Notes under the pieces: model-generated
The model's input: the letters and a program-made list of their open reading frames with translations, nothing else
Told to the model about the DNA's origin: nothing
The model's database searches: none
Position numbers and translations under genes: made by a program
Shown: positions 8,950 to 17,738 of the stretch, in pieces
Position numbering within the stretch: position 1 is the stretch's first letter
Layout: each line of letters begins with the position of its first letter
Assembly: GCA_016934715.1 (NCBI GenBank)
Contig: JAFGSI010000004.1
Span: 186,001 to 250,000, forward strand
Length of the DNA: 64,000 nucleotides
Direction: 5' to 3'
Source: Anaerolineales bacterium
GTDB lineage: Bacteria; Chloroflexota; Anaerolineae; Anaerolineales; Villigracilaceae

Positions 8950-9609
8950 GTGGATCGAAAAGTGTTTATCACCTCCAGGGAAGCGGTCTGCAGCGAGTGT
9001 GGCGCAGAACTGGGGCGCCATGCCTGGATCACGTTGGTCGAAGACAAGGGCGCGCTCTGCCTGCCCTGCGCCGACCTCGACTACCTCGTTTTCCTTCCCC
9101 CGGGAGATGCCGCGCTCACCCGCCGGGCGGGTAAATATTCCACGCGTTCGGCGGTGGTGCTGCAGTGGAGCCGTGCCCGCAAACGTTACGAACGACAGGG
9201 ACTTCTGGTGGAAGATGCCGCCCTGCAGCGCGCCGAGCAGGAATGTCTGGATGACGCCGATGTGCTTGCCCGCCGACGTGAACGGGAAGCCGAGCGCCGG
9301 GCGGAGCTCGATCAGGAATATGTGCTGCGCTTTTCCGCGCGAGTGCGCCAGTTGTTCCCCGGCTGTCCCGCCGGGGGTGAACTTCAAATTGCCGAGCACG
9401 CCTGCCAGAAATACAGCCTGCGGATCGGCCGCTCAGCGCAGGCCAAGAACCTGGATGAAGAAGCCATCCTGTTGGCGGTGGTCGCCCACATCCGTCATGC
9501 CGAGACGAAGTATGATGAACTGCTAGCGCAGGGAGTGGATCGCGGGCAGGCGCGCGACCAGGTGGAGGATCAGATCGATCGGGTCTTGGAGCGGTGGAAA
9601 TACGAATAA
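8950..9609 (+). CDS. DUF2293-type protein with zinc-ribbon-like N-terminus
   Basis: 219 residues starting at GTG (GGGGAGC upstream). The N-terminus has CSECG and CLPC pairs, which would fit one zinc site. The C-terminal 90 residues (VRQLFPGCP, IAEHACQKYSLRIGRSA, AVVAHIRHAETKYDELL) match DUF2293, uncharacterised. The middle is charged and helical. It lies 25 bases after the pRiA4b-like gene and is probably in the same transcript. Role unknown. Confidence 0.7.
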   Translation: MDRKVFITSREAVCSECGAELGRHAWITLVEDKGALCLPCADLDYLVFLPPGDAALTRRAGKYSTRSAVVLQWSRARKRYERQGLLVEDAALQRAEQECLDDADVLARRREREAERRAELDQEYVLRFSARVRQLFPGCPAGGELQIAEHACQKYSLRIGRSAQAKNLDEEAILLAVVAHIRHAETKYDELLAQGVDRGQARDQVEDQIDRVLERWKYE

Positions 9610-10252
9610 CTGTATTGCACCACGCTTATTTTGTTCGCGGAATGACTTTGGATGTAATCAGGAATGAACGTTTCGTTTTCATGCTTGGTAGTGCAGCCTT
9701 GCATGAGGTCGAAATGCCAGGAAGATTATAAGGTATTCCTGGCTGAATCTTCAATTTGAAAACCTGCACGCCTTTGCCCTGCTGGACCGCACCTGCTCCC
9801 CGGATTTTATGCTCCATTTATGCGATTCCACTGGAAGGGATGCCGATCGGGAAGCAGCTGCAATACTTATCCAGAACGTGATTGAATGCTGGGTGCTCAT
9901 CATGGAGAGATTGTCTTCCATTCGTTGGTGGTGCGGCCGCGGCGATCGGGGCGGAGCGCCCAATCCAGTGAAATCTCTGCTGGATATTCTTCAGGAAGAC
10001 ATGATGGCGGTGTGTCAAGAGATCGTTAGGCCTACCAGACAAGCGTTCGGTTTTCTGTAAAAGCCCTCCCTGGAAATCTCATATTTCATCAGAAAGAGCG
10101 AAAGGTTGCGGGGGGTGAAGAGGAAGCATTCGTGATCGGACGATCGACCGGGTATGCCATCTCGAGTCCGCGCTCGACGGATCTTGAGCCAGTTTCTGTC
10201 AACCTGTGGCTTTTACGGACGCTGGCCGACTTCTTGGGCCGGCGGGAGGAAT
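9610..10252. other. Intergenic stretch without a recognisable gene
   Basis: About 640 bases. Short frames exist on both strands, but none has a ribosome site together with a protein-like sequence, and no repeats or RNA genes were seen. Confidence 0.5.
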
Positions 10253-10585
10253 ATGCAGGAAAGGACCGGCGTGACGACCACACCAATCCTGCTATATAAT
10301 AGGATTGAGAGATCAAAATCCATTCGGGAGGCTTGTGTAAATCTTGAAGAGGCCCGCAAAGTCATTCGGGTGAAAAATATGCCGCGCTGGCTGGGGAAGC
10401 TTCTGGTGGATGGCTGTCTACCTCGGGAAAGGCTGGAATGGGCTGCTCAATGGGCCTACACTTCGAGATTAAGACAGGCTGCGAATCTCTTGCTTGATTC
10501 GATGCTGAATGCTCAACCCGGATCCGTGAAGCAGGTCCAACCTGAACGCGACTCATCTTCTGATGCCTCATTCTTTATCGCCTGA
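10253..10585 (+). CDS. Hypothetical small protein (110 residues)
   Basis: Start ATG with a strong GGGAGGAAT ribosome site. The middle (IREACVNLEEARKVIRVKNMPRWLGKLLVDG, given here in outline) is plausible helical protein rich in basic and acidic residues, followed by a polar tail. No family recognised. A TATATAAT box at about 10291-10298 lies inside the frame, so the stretch could instead be a promoter region of something shorter. Isolated between two gene-free gaps. Confidence 0.35.
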   Translation: MQERTGVTTTPILLYNRIERSKSIREACVNLEEARKVIRVKNMPRWLGKLLVDGCLPRERLEWAAQWAYTSRLRQAANLLLDSMLNAQPGSVKQVQPERDSSSDASFFIA

Positions 10586-10681
10586 CCTTCTGGCTTCCCG
10601 GCGGCAGAACTGGAACACAGCGAGAAACATGCCTGTGCGGGTGGCGGATTGAAAGAGCGATGGAACCCCAGAGGAGATCCC

Positions 10682-11290
10682 ATGCGTTTTCATTACGGTG
10701 CAGTTCCTGAGAACAACGATTTTTCCCCAGAGATCGGCGGATGGCGCGGGATCTGGGAGCCGGGCCCTATTTTGATTCAGATCCTGGCCATTCCCGTCGC
10801 GGTTGGCCTGGTGATGATCTGGATGCTGTTGCTTGTTCTATCCCTTTATTCAACGAACCCGGCCTCTCCACTCGCCCAGATCTTTTTTCCTGGCAGGATG
10901 TTCGGCGAGATCTTGCTGTTCTTTCTCCTGATCATTCCTCTGCATGAGCTTGTTCACGCCCTGATGACTCCCGGTGCGGGATCGTCGCCTCACACGGTGA
11001 TCGGTTTTTGGCCCTCCAGGCTCCTTTTCTATGCTCATTACGAGGAGGAAATGCCACGCAATCGGTTCTTGCTGGTTTTTGTCATGCCGTACCTTGTTTT
11101 TGGAATCCTGCCCATCGCGCTCCTGGCACTCCTCCCGGCGCTGGCTTCCCATCTCGCTGCGCTTTCATTCGTCGGCAGCATTCTCGCTTGTGGCGACATT
11201 CTGGGCGCGGGTCTGATTCTGTTCCAGATCCCTGCTCGAGCGGTCATCCGCAATAAAGGCTGGAAGACTTATTGGAGACCTGTGCCCTGA
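10682..11290 (+). CDS. DUF3267-type membrane metalloprotease-like protein
   Basis: 202 residues with four predicted TM segments. The HELVH motif at about residue 95 sits in a membrane helix (LLIIPLHELVHALMTP), as in DUF3267 proteins, which resemble M50 site-2 proteases. The second half has two more TM segments. No typical C-terminal D-G motif is evident, so protease activity is unproven. ATG at 10682 is preferred over an upstream TTG because AGGAGATCCC precedes it. Monocistronic. Confidence 0.75.
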   Translation: MRFHYGAVPENNDFSPEIGGWRGIWEPGPILIQILAIPVAVGLVMIWMLLLVLSLYSTNPASPLAQIFFPGRMFGEILLFFLLIIPLHELVHALMTPGAGSSPHTVIGFWPSRLLFYAHYEEEMPRNRFLLVFVMPYLVFGILPIALLALLPALASHLAALSFVGSILACGDILGAGLILFQIPARAVIRNKGWKTYWRPVP

Positions 11291-11414
11291 GCAGGCTTTC
11301 GGCGACGGCGGATGGCCGCAATGGGTCACGCCGGAGTTCGCCTCCGGAATTGCCAGGTCCGAGGCGCAGATCTCCGGGAGGGGATCCGAAGGCCTGTGGG
11401 ATGTCACCGGATCT

Positions 11415-12665
11415 CTAGCGGCGCTGCTCCCTCGCCCAGTCAATGCTCTTCCGGATCGCCTGGGCTGCAGCGTCTACGAGCCGGTCAGAACCGAGGGGGG
11501 TGAGATGGTGGCTGTCAATGAATCCTTCCTGGCCCAGTTCATTGACGCTCTGCAATTGCGTGAAATCCAGGAAGGTAATATTGTCGAATCTCTGTTCGAG
11601 TGCGTGCATATACTCGGTCAGGGCTGCCTGGCAGGTCAGGTATTCGGCGTCTGGAAGCATCACCGCGGAATAGTATGCCGGGTGTCTTGGGCTGACATAG
11701 AAGATCATGGCGCTGTGATGTTCTGTGGCGATCTGGGCGAATTCCTCGATGTTGCGTATGCCTCCACCATCGAGCTGCTGGCAATGCGGCGCGGGAAGGT
11801 TCTCGATATTATTCTGCAACAAGGCGTTCCGGTCAGTGAGCACGAGCATCGGATCGTGGATGAATTGGCCCTCGGGCCCGAAGGTGCTTACGCCCTGCGT
11901 GGAACCAAATACCAGCATGCGCAGAGGAATATAGACAGCATCTGTCAATGCCTGGAAGCTCAACGGCGTCTTGAGCTGGTCCAGGATCGTCCTCCACGCA
12001 ACGTCCCGGTCCAGCCATGGAAGCAGTTGGATCGGAGCGTGCTCCACGACCAGATCGACCCCCTGGGGAAGTGGGGGCGCGACTTCGATCAGGAAGGCTT
12101 CGGGCAGCGTTTCATTCTGGCTGAGCATATACCGCAAGGCAATGACAAAATCCTCCGATTCGCCGCTCTCCAGTGCCCAGTTGAAGGCCGTGTAGCCCAG
12201 GGTTTGTTGGACGTAGGTCGGTTGAAGCCGCATCGCTCGAGACGAGCCCAGGATGACGACCTGTGGGGTTGTGGCCAGGCGATGATAGAGTTCGTACTTT
12301 GCTGTGCGGGAAGGATACATGGTCGGGAATAACCCTCCCCCAAACCTGGCGTGCGGGTCCACCACCACGATCAGGCTCACGGCGAGCACAAGGAAGGGGA
12401 CGAACCCGAGCAGCCAGTATTTCAGAAGCGGAAGGTCGTTCTCCGTTTTCCCGGATGATCGATCGCGGAACCGGACAACCCAGATCATCAGGAAGAATAG
12501 AAGGACGCAGATCCATCTGGTTCCTTCATTAACAATTGTCACAATGGCACTGAGCGAGAGTGTGATCTTTCCGGAAAGCTGTAGAACCGCCGACGCGGCG
12601 GACGCCAGGAGCAACGCTCCCCAAACCAACCCCGATCGGTACCGTCCATCTCGACTGGAAGACAT
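11415..12665 (-). CDS. SGNH/AlgJ-like membrane-anchored protein, partner of the MBOAT
   Basis: 416 residues. Three N-terminal TM segments (about 12-35, 42-66, 85-107) are followed by an extracytoplasmic domain with VVILGSSRAMRL near 141 (GDS-like Ser block) and DSHHLTPLGSDRL near 390 (Asp-His block). These fit the SGNH-like proteins that accompany AlgI/DltB acyltransferases. It starts 9 bases after the MBOAT stop, so the two form an operon. Likely role: final O-acyl transfer to an extracellular glycan. The pairing is seen; the substrate is unknown. Confidence 0.75.
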   Translation of the reverse strand: MSSSRDGRYRSGLVWGALLLASAASAVLQLSGKITLSLSAIVTIVNEGTRWICVLLFFLMIWVVRFRDRSSGKTENDLPLLKYWLLGFVPFLVLAVSLIVVVDPHARFGGGLFPTMYPSRTAKYELYHRLATTPQVVILGSSRAMRLQPTYVQQTLGYTAFNWALESGESEDFVIALRYMLSQNETLPEAFLIEVAPPLPQGVDLVVEHAPIQLLPWLDRDVAWRTILDQLKTPLSFQALTDAVYIPLRMLVFGSTQGVSTFGPEGQFIHDPMLVLTDRNALLQNNIENLPAPHCQQLDGGGIRNIEEFAQIATEHHSAMIFYVSPRHPAYYSAVMLPDAEYLTCQAALTEYMHALEQRFDNITFLDFTQLQSVNELGQEGFIDSHHLTPLGSDRLVDAAAQAIRKSIDWAREQRR

Positions 12666-12674
12666 GAAGCGATC

Positions 12675-14066
12675 CTAGAACTGCACGTAGGCGAATTGAA
12701 CGACCTGCCCGATCAGAAACAGGCAGACGATGGTGACCAGGCCAAGAACGGCAGCCAACCACTTGCTCGCTACCATCCGGGCTTCAACCAGCGCCTTAGC
12801 TTCCGCAAAGCCGGAGAAGGCGATCGGGAGGGCCAGCACCAGTATCGGCGTGGCAGGGTTGCTGGCCAGGGCCAGCGAATCCCGGACAGGACCCAGGCCT
12901 GCCAGCCCGCTCATGTTGGTCAACAACTGCCCGAGGGACTCCAGGGAGGGGCTCATGAAGATGGCCCAGCTGAACATGAGCGCGATCAGGAACCCTGCCC
13001 TCCCCAGCCAGCCGGGTAAAGGTTTCCATTGGCGCCTCTCCCACCCGGCCTGGATGTTGAGCAGAAGTCCGTGGTAGATCCCCCACAGGATGTAATTCCA
13101 GCCGGCTCCATGCCATAAACCGATCAGTCCGAGGGTGGCAAAATTGGCAGTGTAGTGAGACGCGCTCTTGTGTTCTCCTCCCCATTTTCGCAGCAGGCTG
13201 CGGCTCCATGGAAAGAACAGGTAGGTGCGAAACCACTGTGAAAGTGACATGTGCCACCGTTCCCAGAACAGGCGCGGGCTGGTGGCCAGATAGGGGCTGT
13301 CAAAATTCTGGGGCAGGCTGAAGCCGAACAAGATGCCTACGCCAAGGACAATATCGGTATAGGCCGAGAAATCGAAATAGAGCTGCATCGCGAACGTAAC
13401 GACAACGTACCATGCCGGGAGGAGTCCCACCGGAGCCACCGTCGACAGCGCGGTGGTTAACACATCCGCGATCAGGACCTTTTTGATGAGCCCGATGCTG
13501 ATGGTAAGCAAACCCCGGTAGATGTCGCCGCGAGCAATGGATCCGGGTAATGCGTGCAATTGTCTGGCCATGTCACCATAGCCGCTGATCGGTCCGGCAC
13601 TGATCTGCGGGAAGAAGGCTGAGTACGTCATGAACGTCAGAAGGTCGGTAGATGCAGGATGGCGCCTCTGTTTTACATCCAAAAGATAGCCAATGTGCTT
13701 GAATACGAAGAAGGAGATCCCCAGGGGCAGTGCGAGGTGGAGCAGTGGAGCTGCGCAGGAAAGAGGCAGGCTGGAAAGAAGCGCATTCAGGTTTTCTGCG
13801 CCGAAGTCGTAATACTTGAAGAATCCCAATGCCAGCAGGTTTGCGATGATCCCTGCGGCTGGCCGGTCCTTACGCGCGGACCAGAACGTGAGACACGACA
13901 ACCCCAACAAGACCGGCAGGTACTCGATCCCGGCAAGACCATAAAAGAGATAGCTCGCGACGAGAAGAAACCAGCGTTTCACCTGCGGCGTTCTGCAAAC
14001 CGCGTAATAGATGACCAGGCTGGCGGGCAAGAAAAGGACGAAAAATGCTTGGCTGGCAATAACCAC
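12675..14066 (-). CDS. MBOAT O-acyltransferase (AlgI/DltB-like)
   Basis: 463 residues, about 11 TM segments. Family blocks are clear: FFPQISAGPI near 151, FDFSAYTDIVLG near 231, NFDSPYLATSPRLFWERWHMSLS near 257-280, and the catalytic-His motif GLWHGAGWNYILWG near 314. It passes acyl groups across the membrane for glycan O-acylation. The only in-frame start after an upstream stop is GTG at 14066, without a good ribosome site. The SGNH-like gene follows directly. No alginate or teichoic acid genes are nearby, so the acceptor is unknown. Confidence 0.92.
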   Translation of the reverse strand: MVIASQAFFVLFLPASLVIYYAVCRTPQVKRWFLLVASYLFYGLAGIEYLPVLLGLSCLTFWSARKDRPAAGIIANLLALGFFKYYDFGAENLNALLSSLPLSCAAPLLHLALPLGISFFVFKHIGYLLDVKQRRHPASTDLLTFMTYSAFFPQISAGPISGYGDMARQLHALPGSIARGDIYRGLLTISIGLIKKVLIADVLTTALSTVAPVGLLPAWYVVVTFAMQLYFDFSAYTDIVLGVGILFGFSLPQNFDSPYLATSPRLFWERWHMSLSQWFRTYLFFPWSRSLLRKWGGEHKSASHYTANFATLGLIGLWHGAGWNYILWGIYHGLLLNIQAGWERRQWKPLPGWLGRAGFLIALMFSWAIFMSPSLESLGQLLTNMSGLAGLGPVRDSLALASNPATPILVLALPIAFSGFAEAKALVEARMVASKWLAAVLGLVTIVCLFLIGQVVQFAYVQF

Positions 14067-14424
14067 GAGGCAGAGTCCGGTATGCGTTTACGAAGTACGA
14101 ACAGGTGCTGTGCGACGAACGCCGGCCGCCCGGTCCAGGGCGAATCCGGGTCCCCGGACCAGGTCGGAGGACCGAGGGGATGGTTTCCGCTGCCGCTTGT
14201 TCTTGTGCGACACCTTTTTCCTGTTCGGAAGCTGGGGGCGCCCTACAGGAATTCCCCGATACTGATCCTGTCTTTTCTGTATTGGGTGGGGCAGGCTTCG
14301 TCAATGGGGATGGGACAGTTCATGGCCTCATCCCATTTCCCGAGAGATCTCCATCCCATGCACTTTTCGCTCAAGGAGGTTGGAGAGCACCCGCCACGTG
14401 CGTGGCCAGGGAAGGGAGTGTCCC
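14067..14424. other. Intergenic stretch
   Basis: About 360 bases between the divergent-side end of the MBOAT gene and the 75-residue gene. No protein-like frame, repeat or structured RNA noticed. Confidence 0.5.
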
Positions 14425-14652
14425 TTAATTCCACCCGCCGGTCTTCATGCGGTTGCGGATCTCTTCCTGCAGGGCCTCCAGCATTTCGAAGTACGAAACC
14501 CGGTTGGCCGGGCTGCCGAGGGTGGCCTGTTCTTCGAGGCGGGCCAGCAAATAGACCACCCATGACAGCCAGGTGCGCGGGTTGCTCTGCAGGTCGACGA
14601 TCTGTTTTGCGGTTTCGAGCAGGTCATCACGCAGTGCGCTTTCTTTGCTCAT
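14425..14652 (-). CDS. Hypothetical 75-residue helical protein
   Basis: Starts at ATG 14652 with an AAGGAG site 8 bases upstream, and reads MSKESALRDDLLETAKQIVD, then an amphipathic pattern with two Trp (TWLSWVVYLLARLEEQA). Cytosolic, helical, possibly a small adaptor. A well-formed promoter lies 80 bases upstream, which supports expression. Family not recognised. Confidence 0.6.
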   Translation of the reverse strand: MSKESALRDDLLETAKQIVDLQSNPRTWLSWVVYLLARLEEQATLGSPANRVSYFEMLEALQEEIRNRMKTGGWN

Positions 14653-14731
14653 CTCAGTACTCCTTGTTGGGTCTGTTTCGAGCGGCAAGACCGTCTTGCC
14701 GCACAAGGGTCTCCCTGGCCTGGACATCCCT

Positions 14732-14759
14732 ATTGTATCACCCCTTACCGCAGGGCCAA
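14732..14759 (-). promoter_or_regulatory. Promoter of the 75-residue protein gene
   Basis: On the minus strand: TTGGCC, 16-base spacer, TACAAT. Same -35 as the GDPD promoter. Confidence 0.55.
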
Positions 14760-14941
14760 TTTCGCCTCGAAGATCCTCTTGAGGGGGGGCTGTGCGGCCT
14801 CGATCGGATGGGTCGCCTGGTCCATCCCGACGGCTCCATTTCCGATCACAGCGATGGCGGAAATCGGATCGCGCCGAACCGACTCTCCCGGATTCGACCG
14901 GCCGCCGTAAGGCCCCGGCTTCAGCGATTTAATTTCGCCGA

Positions 14942-14972
14942 TTGCTCCGAAACCTCCAAAATGTGATAAAAT
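14942..14972 (+). promoter_or_regulatory. Promoter of the TPR gene
   Basis: TTGCTC, then GATAAA at a 17-base spacing (or TAAAAT at 19). It lies 53 bases before the TPR gene start. Confidence 0.5.
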
Positions 14973-15024
14973 AAAGCAGAACAAATGTTCTCTCCGGTGG
15001 TCAGATCATGCAAGGAGGTGGAGG

Positions 15025-15681
15025 ATGGAGTCCGAGTTTGAAACCCATTTTCGGCGCGGGCTTTCCTGCTATCATGCCGCAGAGTTCGAAACCGCGGTCA
15101 GCGAGTTTTCGAAATCCATTGAATGCGATCCGTCCTCTGCAGAGGCTTATTTACGCCGCGCCCTGGCGGCAGAAGAATGCGGGCATCTGGCAGAGGTCCG
15201 CGCGGATCTTGAAATGATCCTGCGGCTGGACCCTGGTTCCGGAGTGCGTTTTTTCGCACGGGCGATGCTGCTGTCGCAGAGCAATTTTCTCCAGGCCGGC
15301 CAGGACCCGGACAGCTTTTATCTCGAAACGATCCAGCTTTACTCCCGGGCAATAGACCAGGCGCCTTGCCTGGCGCCGGCGTATTTCTTCCGCGGGGAAA
15401 TGAAGTGGGAGATCGGGGATGTCCATGGTGCCCTGGCAGATTATGATCGGGCGATCAAGCTGGACAGCCTCTATGCCCGGGCGTATGTCCGGCGTGCGCG
15501 GGCGAAGGCCAGACTGGGGGATCTGCCGGCAGCCATGGATGACCTGGAATTCTTCCTGACGCTCCCCATGGGGAAGACCAGGAACAGCAACGTGCTGAAG
15601 AACATTTCTGCTTATGGGTTGCAGCTATCCAGGAACAGGCCGCCCTCCGCCCAGGGGGAATGGCGGCAGAGCGACCTCTAG
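15025..15681 (+). CDS. TPR-repeat protein
   Basis: 218 residues with two blocks of tetratricopeptide repeats: residues 5-75 (GLSCYHAAEFETAVSEFSKSI, AYLRRALAAEECGHLAEVRAD) and 100-180 (AYFFRGEMKWEIGDVHGALADYD, AYVRRARAKARLGDLPAAMDDLE). No signal peptide or TM, so a cytosolic protein-protein scaffold. A strong AAGGAGG site precedes the ATG. It converges on the FHA gene of the secretion locus and is not in that operon; any link is conjecture. Confidence 0.85.
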   Translation: MESEFETHFRRGLSCYHAAEFETAVSEFSKSIECDPSSAEAYLRRALAAEECGHLAEVRADLEMILRLDPGSGVRFFARAMLLSQSNFLQAGQDPDSFYLETIQLYSRAIDQAPCLAPAYFFRGEMKWEIGDVHGALADYDRAIKLDSLYARAYVRRARAKARLGDLPAAMDDLEFFLTLPMGKTRNSNVLKNISAYGLQLSRNRPPSAQGEWRQSDL

Positions 15682-15887
15682 GCGCGCAAGCCCTGCTCCC
15701 CTACACGGGTCTGCATCGTGGATGACGTGCGCAGGTGGTCGGGCAGGAGCAGGAGTCAGCCGGTGGCAAGATCTTGTTCGCCTGTTTCGAGAAATGCCTG
15801 CGCCGGGCCCGTGTGACGACACCTGTGGAGGGTGGCTCACGAGAATGCGCCTCGCCGCATGGTTCCTCTTGGCCAGGGTATGAAGAA

Positions 15888-15916
15888 ATCCCCGATCTCT
15901 TGATGAGATCGGGGAT
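15888..15916 (-). terminator. Terminator of the leftward secretion operon
   Basis: Perfect 12-bp stem (ATCCCCGATCTC/GAGATCGGGGAT) with a 5-base loop. Read leftward it is followed by TTCTTCA and lies 40 bases after the FHA gene stop. It may also stop the converging TPR transcript. Confidence 0.75.
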
Positions 15917-15955
15917 CTTTACCAGCAGAGGGATGAGAAGGCGGAGCTTTGCCTC

Positions 15956-16555
15956 TCAATCTTTCCCCGCCCGGAAGGTGACCCGCACCCCGCCCTTCTC
16001 GGCCTTGCCGAACTCGATCACGTCGCCGTCCTGCAGGACCTGCGGCTGGCGTGGCAAGAGGCGCTGGCCGTTGACGAAGGTCCCGTTGGTGCTGGCCTCG
16101 TCCTGCAGGAGGTAATCGCTGCCCGTGCGGGTGATCAGGGAGTGGCGGCGGGAGGTGTACTTGCGCAGGTCAATCGAGCTGAGGTCCACCTCGGGGATGA
16201 TCTGGCTCTTGGGGTCACTGCGCCCGACCCACAGGGAGCTCTCCTCCAGCAGGAGCACTTTCCCTGAGTCGAGCTTCAAGAACGCCGCTCCCGACCCGGC
16301 CGGTTCTTCGGTCTGGGCGCTGACCTGCAGCAGCAGCGTTGCCCCGCACAGGATGCCCATGTCGGACAGGGTGGCGTTGGGCGGCAGGCGGTGCAGACCA
16401 TCCGGGGTGCGCTGAACGAGGGCGTGCTGCCCCTCGGGCTGGTCAAGGGCCCGGGCAAGGGCGATCGCCAGCAGGCGGGTGCTGACCGTGATCGGGACGG
16501 CCAGGTCACGGCGTTTGTGCTGTTCGTATTCGAGGGTGATTACGGCCTGTTCCAT
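15956..16555 (-). CDS. YukD/EsaB-like ubiquitin fold fused to an FHA domain
   Basis: 199 residues. Residues 1-80 look like the ubiquitin-like YukD/EsaB protein of type VII secretion (AVITLEY, ALARALDQPEGQHALVQRTPDG, LPPNATLSDMGILCGATLLLQV). Residues 92-195 are an FHA domain with the phosphothreonine-binding set: LWVGRSD, Y.SRRHSLI, DEASTNGTFVNG and LQDGDVIEFG. In Firmicutes EsaB is separate and FHA domains sit on the EssC motor; here the FHA is joined to YukD while the motor has none. Last gene of the operon, 6 bases after a WXG100 gene. It probably reads kinase signals from the neighbouring Ser/Thr kinases. Confidence 0.85.
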   Translation of the reverse strand: MEQAVITLEYEQHKRRDLAVPITVSTRLLAIALARALDQPEGQHALVQRTPDGLHRLPPNATLSDMGILCGATLLLQVSAQTEEPAGSGAAFLKLDSGKVLLLEESSLWVGRSDPKSQIIPEVDLSSIDLRKYTSRRHSLITRTGSDYLLQDEASTNGTFVNGQRLLPRQPQVLQDGDVIEFGKAEKGGVRVTFRAGKD

Positions 16556-16561
16556 GCGAGG

Positions 16562-16867
16562 TCACCTGTTCCTTGTAAGCTGGGCGAACTCGGCTGCCCA
16601 GCGGAAGTCCGATTCTTCCCAGCGGTCCGCCTGGCGCTGCAGGGTTGTGCCAAGCAGATGCAATTCATCTGCCTGGGTGATCAACCGCCGCAGCAGGTAT
16701 TCAAGCTCGCCGTGAAATTCTCCTGCGCTTCCTCCGATCCAGCTCATTTCCAACCGGCGGGCATGGCTCCGCATCCTGTCGAGCATGTCGAGCATGTCCA
16801 GGGTCCCCCGCTGAAGCAGGCGGCTGGTCTGGCGCAGTTCCTCGGGTTCGACGTGGATGTCAGACAT
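16562..16867 (-). CDS. WXG100-family small protein
   Basis: 101 residues, all helical, with the turn motif as WIG at 43-45 (LEMSWIGGSAGEF) between two long helices. ELEYLLRRLITQADELHLLG forms the second helix, ending YxxxD/E-like (WEESDFRWAAEF). Expected to dimerise and be exported by, or to activate, the FtsK-like ATPase of this locus. It sits between the possible EspG-like gene and the YukD-FHA gene in one operon. Confidence 0.8.
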   Translation of the reverse strand: MSDIHVEPEELRQTSRLLQRGTLDMLDMLDRMRSHARRLEMSWIGGSAGEFHGELEYLLRRLITQADELHLLGTTLQRQADRWEESDFRWAAEFAQLTRNR

Positions 16868-16884
16868 GCTCTGGGTCCCAGGAC

Positions 16885-17706
16885 TCAGGCGACGAAGCTC
16901 TTCAGCAGCGTTTCAAGGGCCTTGCGGTCCAGCAGCTGGATGGAGCCCTGGGCGCTGTCATCCGCCGAGGGAAACTCGAAAGCCCAGGTGCGCTGCTGGC
17001 CTTTCAGGAGCAGCAGCATCGGCTTGGTGGATTTCTGGACGTCTTCGATCGTGTCACTGTGTTTAGTCTCCAGGCGCAGGATGGTGGCCCGGAGGGTCTG
17101 CCCGACAACATCCTCGGCCAGTTGCCCGGCCTCGGCTGCCTTCCAGCCGGCATCGACCAGCGATTGTTTGACCTGCGCCTGGTTCTGCCCTCGACTGGTG
17201 GCTTCCCCGAGCAGGGCCGGGGTGATCCTGGCCTTGATCCTGGCGGATTGTCCGCCGTGGCCCATTTCGGCGAAGACGTTTTCCAGAAAACCGGGCAGCG
17301 CCTCCAGGGGGCCGCTCTCGAGGATGTGGATGACCCCCGACTGGATCGTATGGGAGGTGAAACCGCGCCGCTTCTGGGTGTGGATCGTCGCCCCGATCTG
17401 GCCCGCCGGGCGGACCAGGCTGACCTGCAGCAGGCGGTCGTAGCGGGCCAGCGGGAAAAGGGCCTGCTCGAGGATCGGGTCGAGCACTGGCGCCCCGGCC
17501 GCCGAGATTGTGCACAGGCCGCGCGCGAGCATCGAATGGCTGGCGGTCGACAGGCGGATGTCGACTTCCTGCTGGTCCGCCTCGGGGTAGATGGCGGCCA
17601 GCACATCCCGGCCCAGTTCGGGACAGTTGATCATCCCCAGGGCCAGCGAGAGTTCTTCCAGGCCGAGGGAGAACAACTTGAGGGTGTCTTTGGACGAAGC
17701 AGTCAT
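16885..17706 (-). CDS. Conserved secretion-locus protein, possibly EspG-like
   Basis: 273 residues, no signal peptide or TM. ATG at 17706 is chosen for its AGGAG site. The pattern (LGLEELSLALGMI, LAAIYPEA, SMLARGLC, a central run LARYDRLLQVSLVRP with beta-rich repeats, then a helical C-terminus with TLRATILRLETK) recalls the alpha/beta layout of actinobacterial EspG chaperones, which bind PE/PPE-type WXG partners. The similarity is pattern-level only. Position between WXG100 genes in the secretion operon supports a role in substrate handling. Confidence 0.5.
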   Translation of the reverse strand: MTASSKDTLKLFSLGLEELSLALGMINCPELGRDVLAAIYPEADQQEVDIRLSTASHSMLARGLCTISAAGAPVLDPILEQALFPLARYDRLLQVSLVRPAGQIGATIHTQKRRGFTSHTIQSGVIHILESGPLEALPGFLENVFAEMGHGGQSARIKARITPALLGEATSRGQNQAQVKQSLVDAGWKAAEAGQLAEDVVGQTLRATILRLETKHSDTIEDVQKSTKPMLLLLKGQQRTWAFEFPSADDSAQGSIQLLDRKALETLLKSFVA

Positions 17707-17738
17707 ATCACGCTCCTGATGATTCTGTCGCACAGCGC

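Noticed and set aside
9809-10060. 83-residue frame in the gap after the DUF2293 gene
   Set aside because: No ribosome site and no recognisable fold; similar-size frames exist on the other strand.
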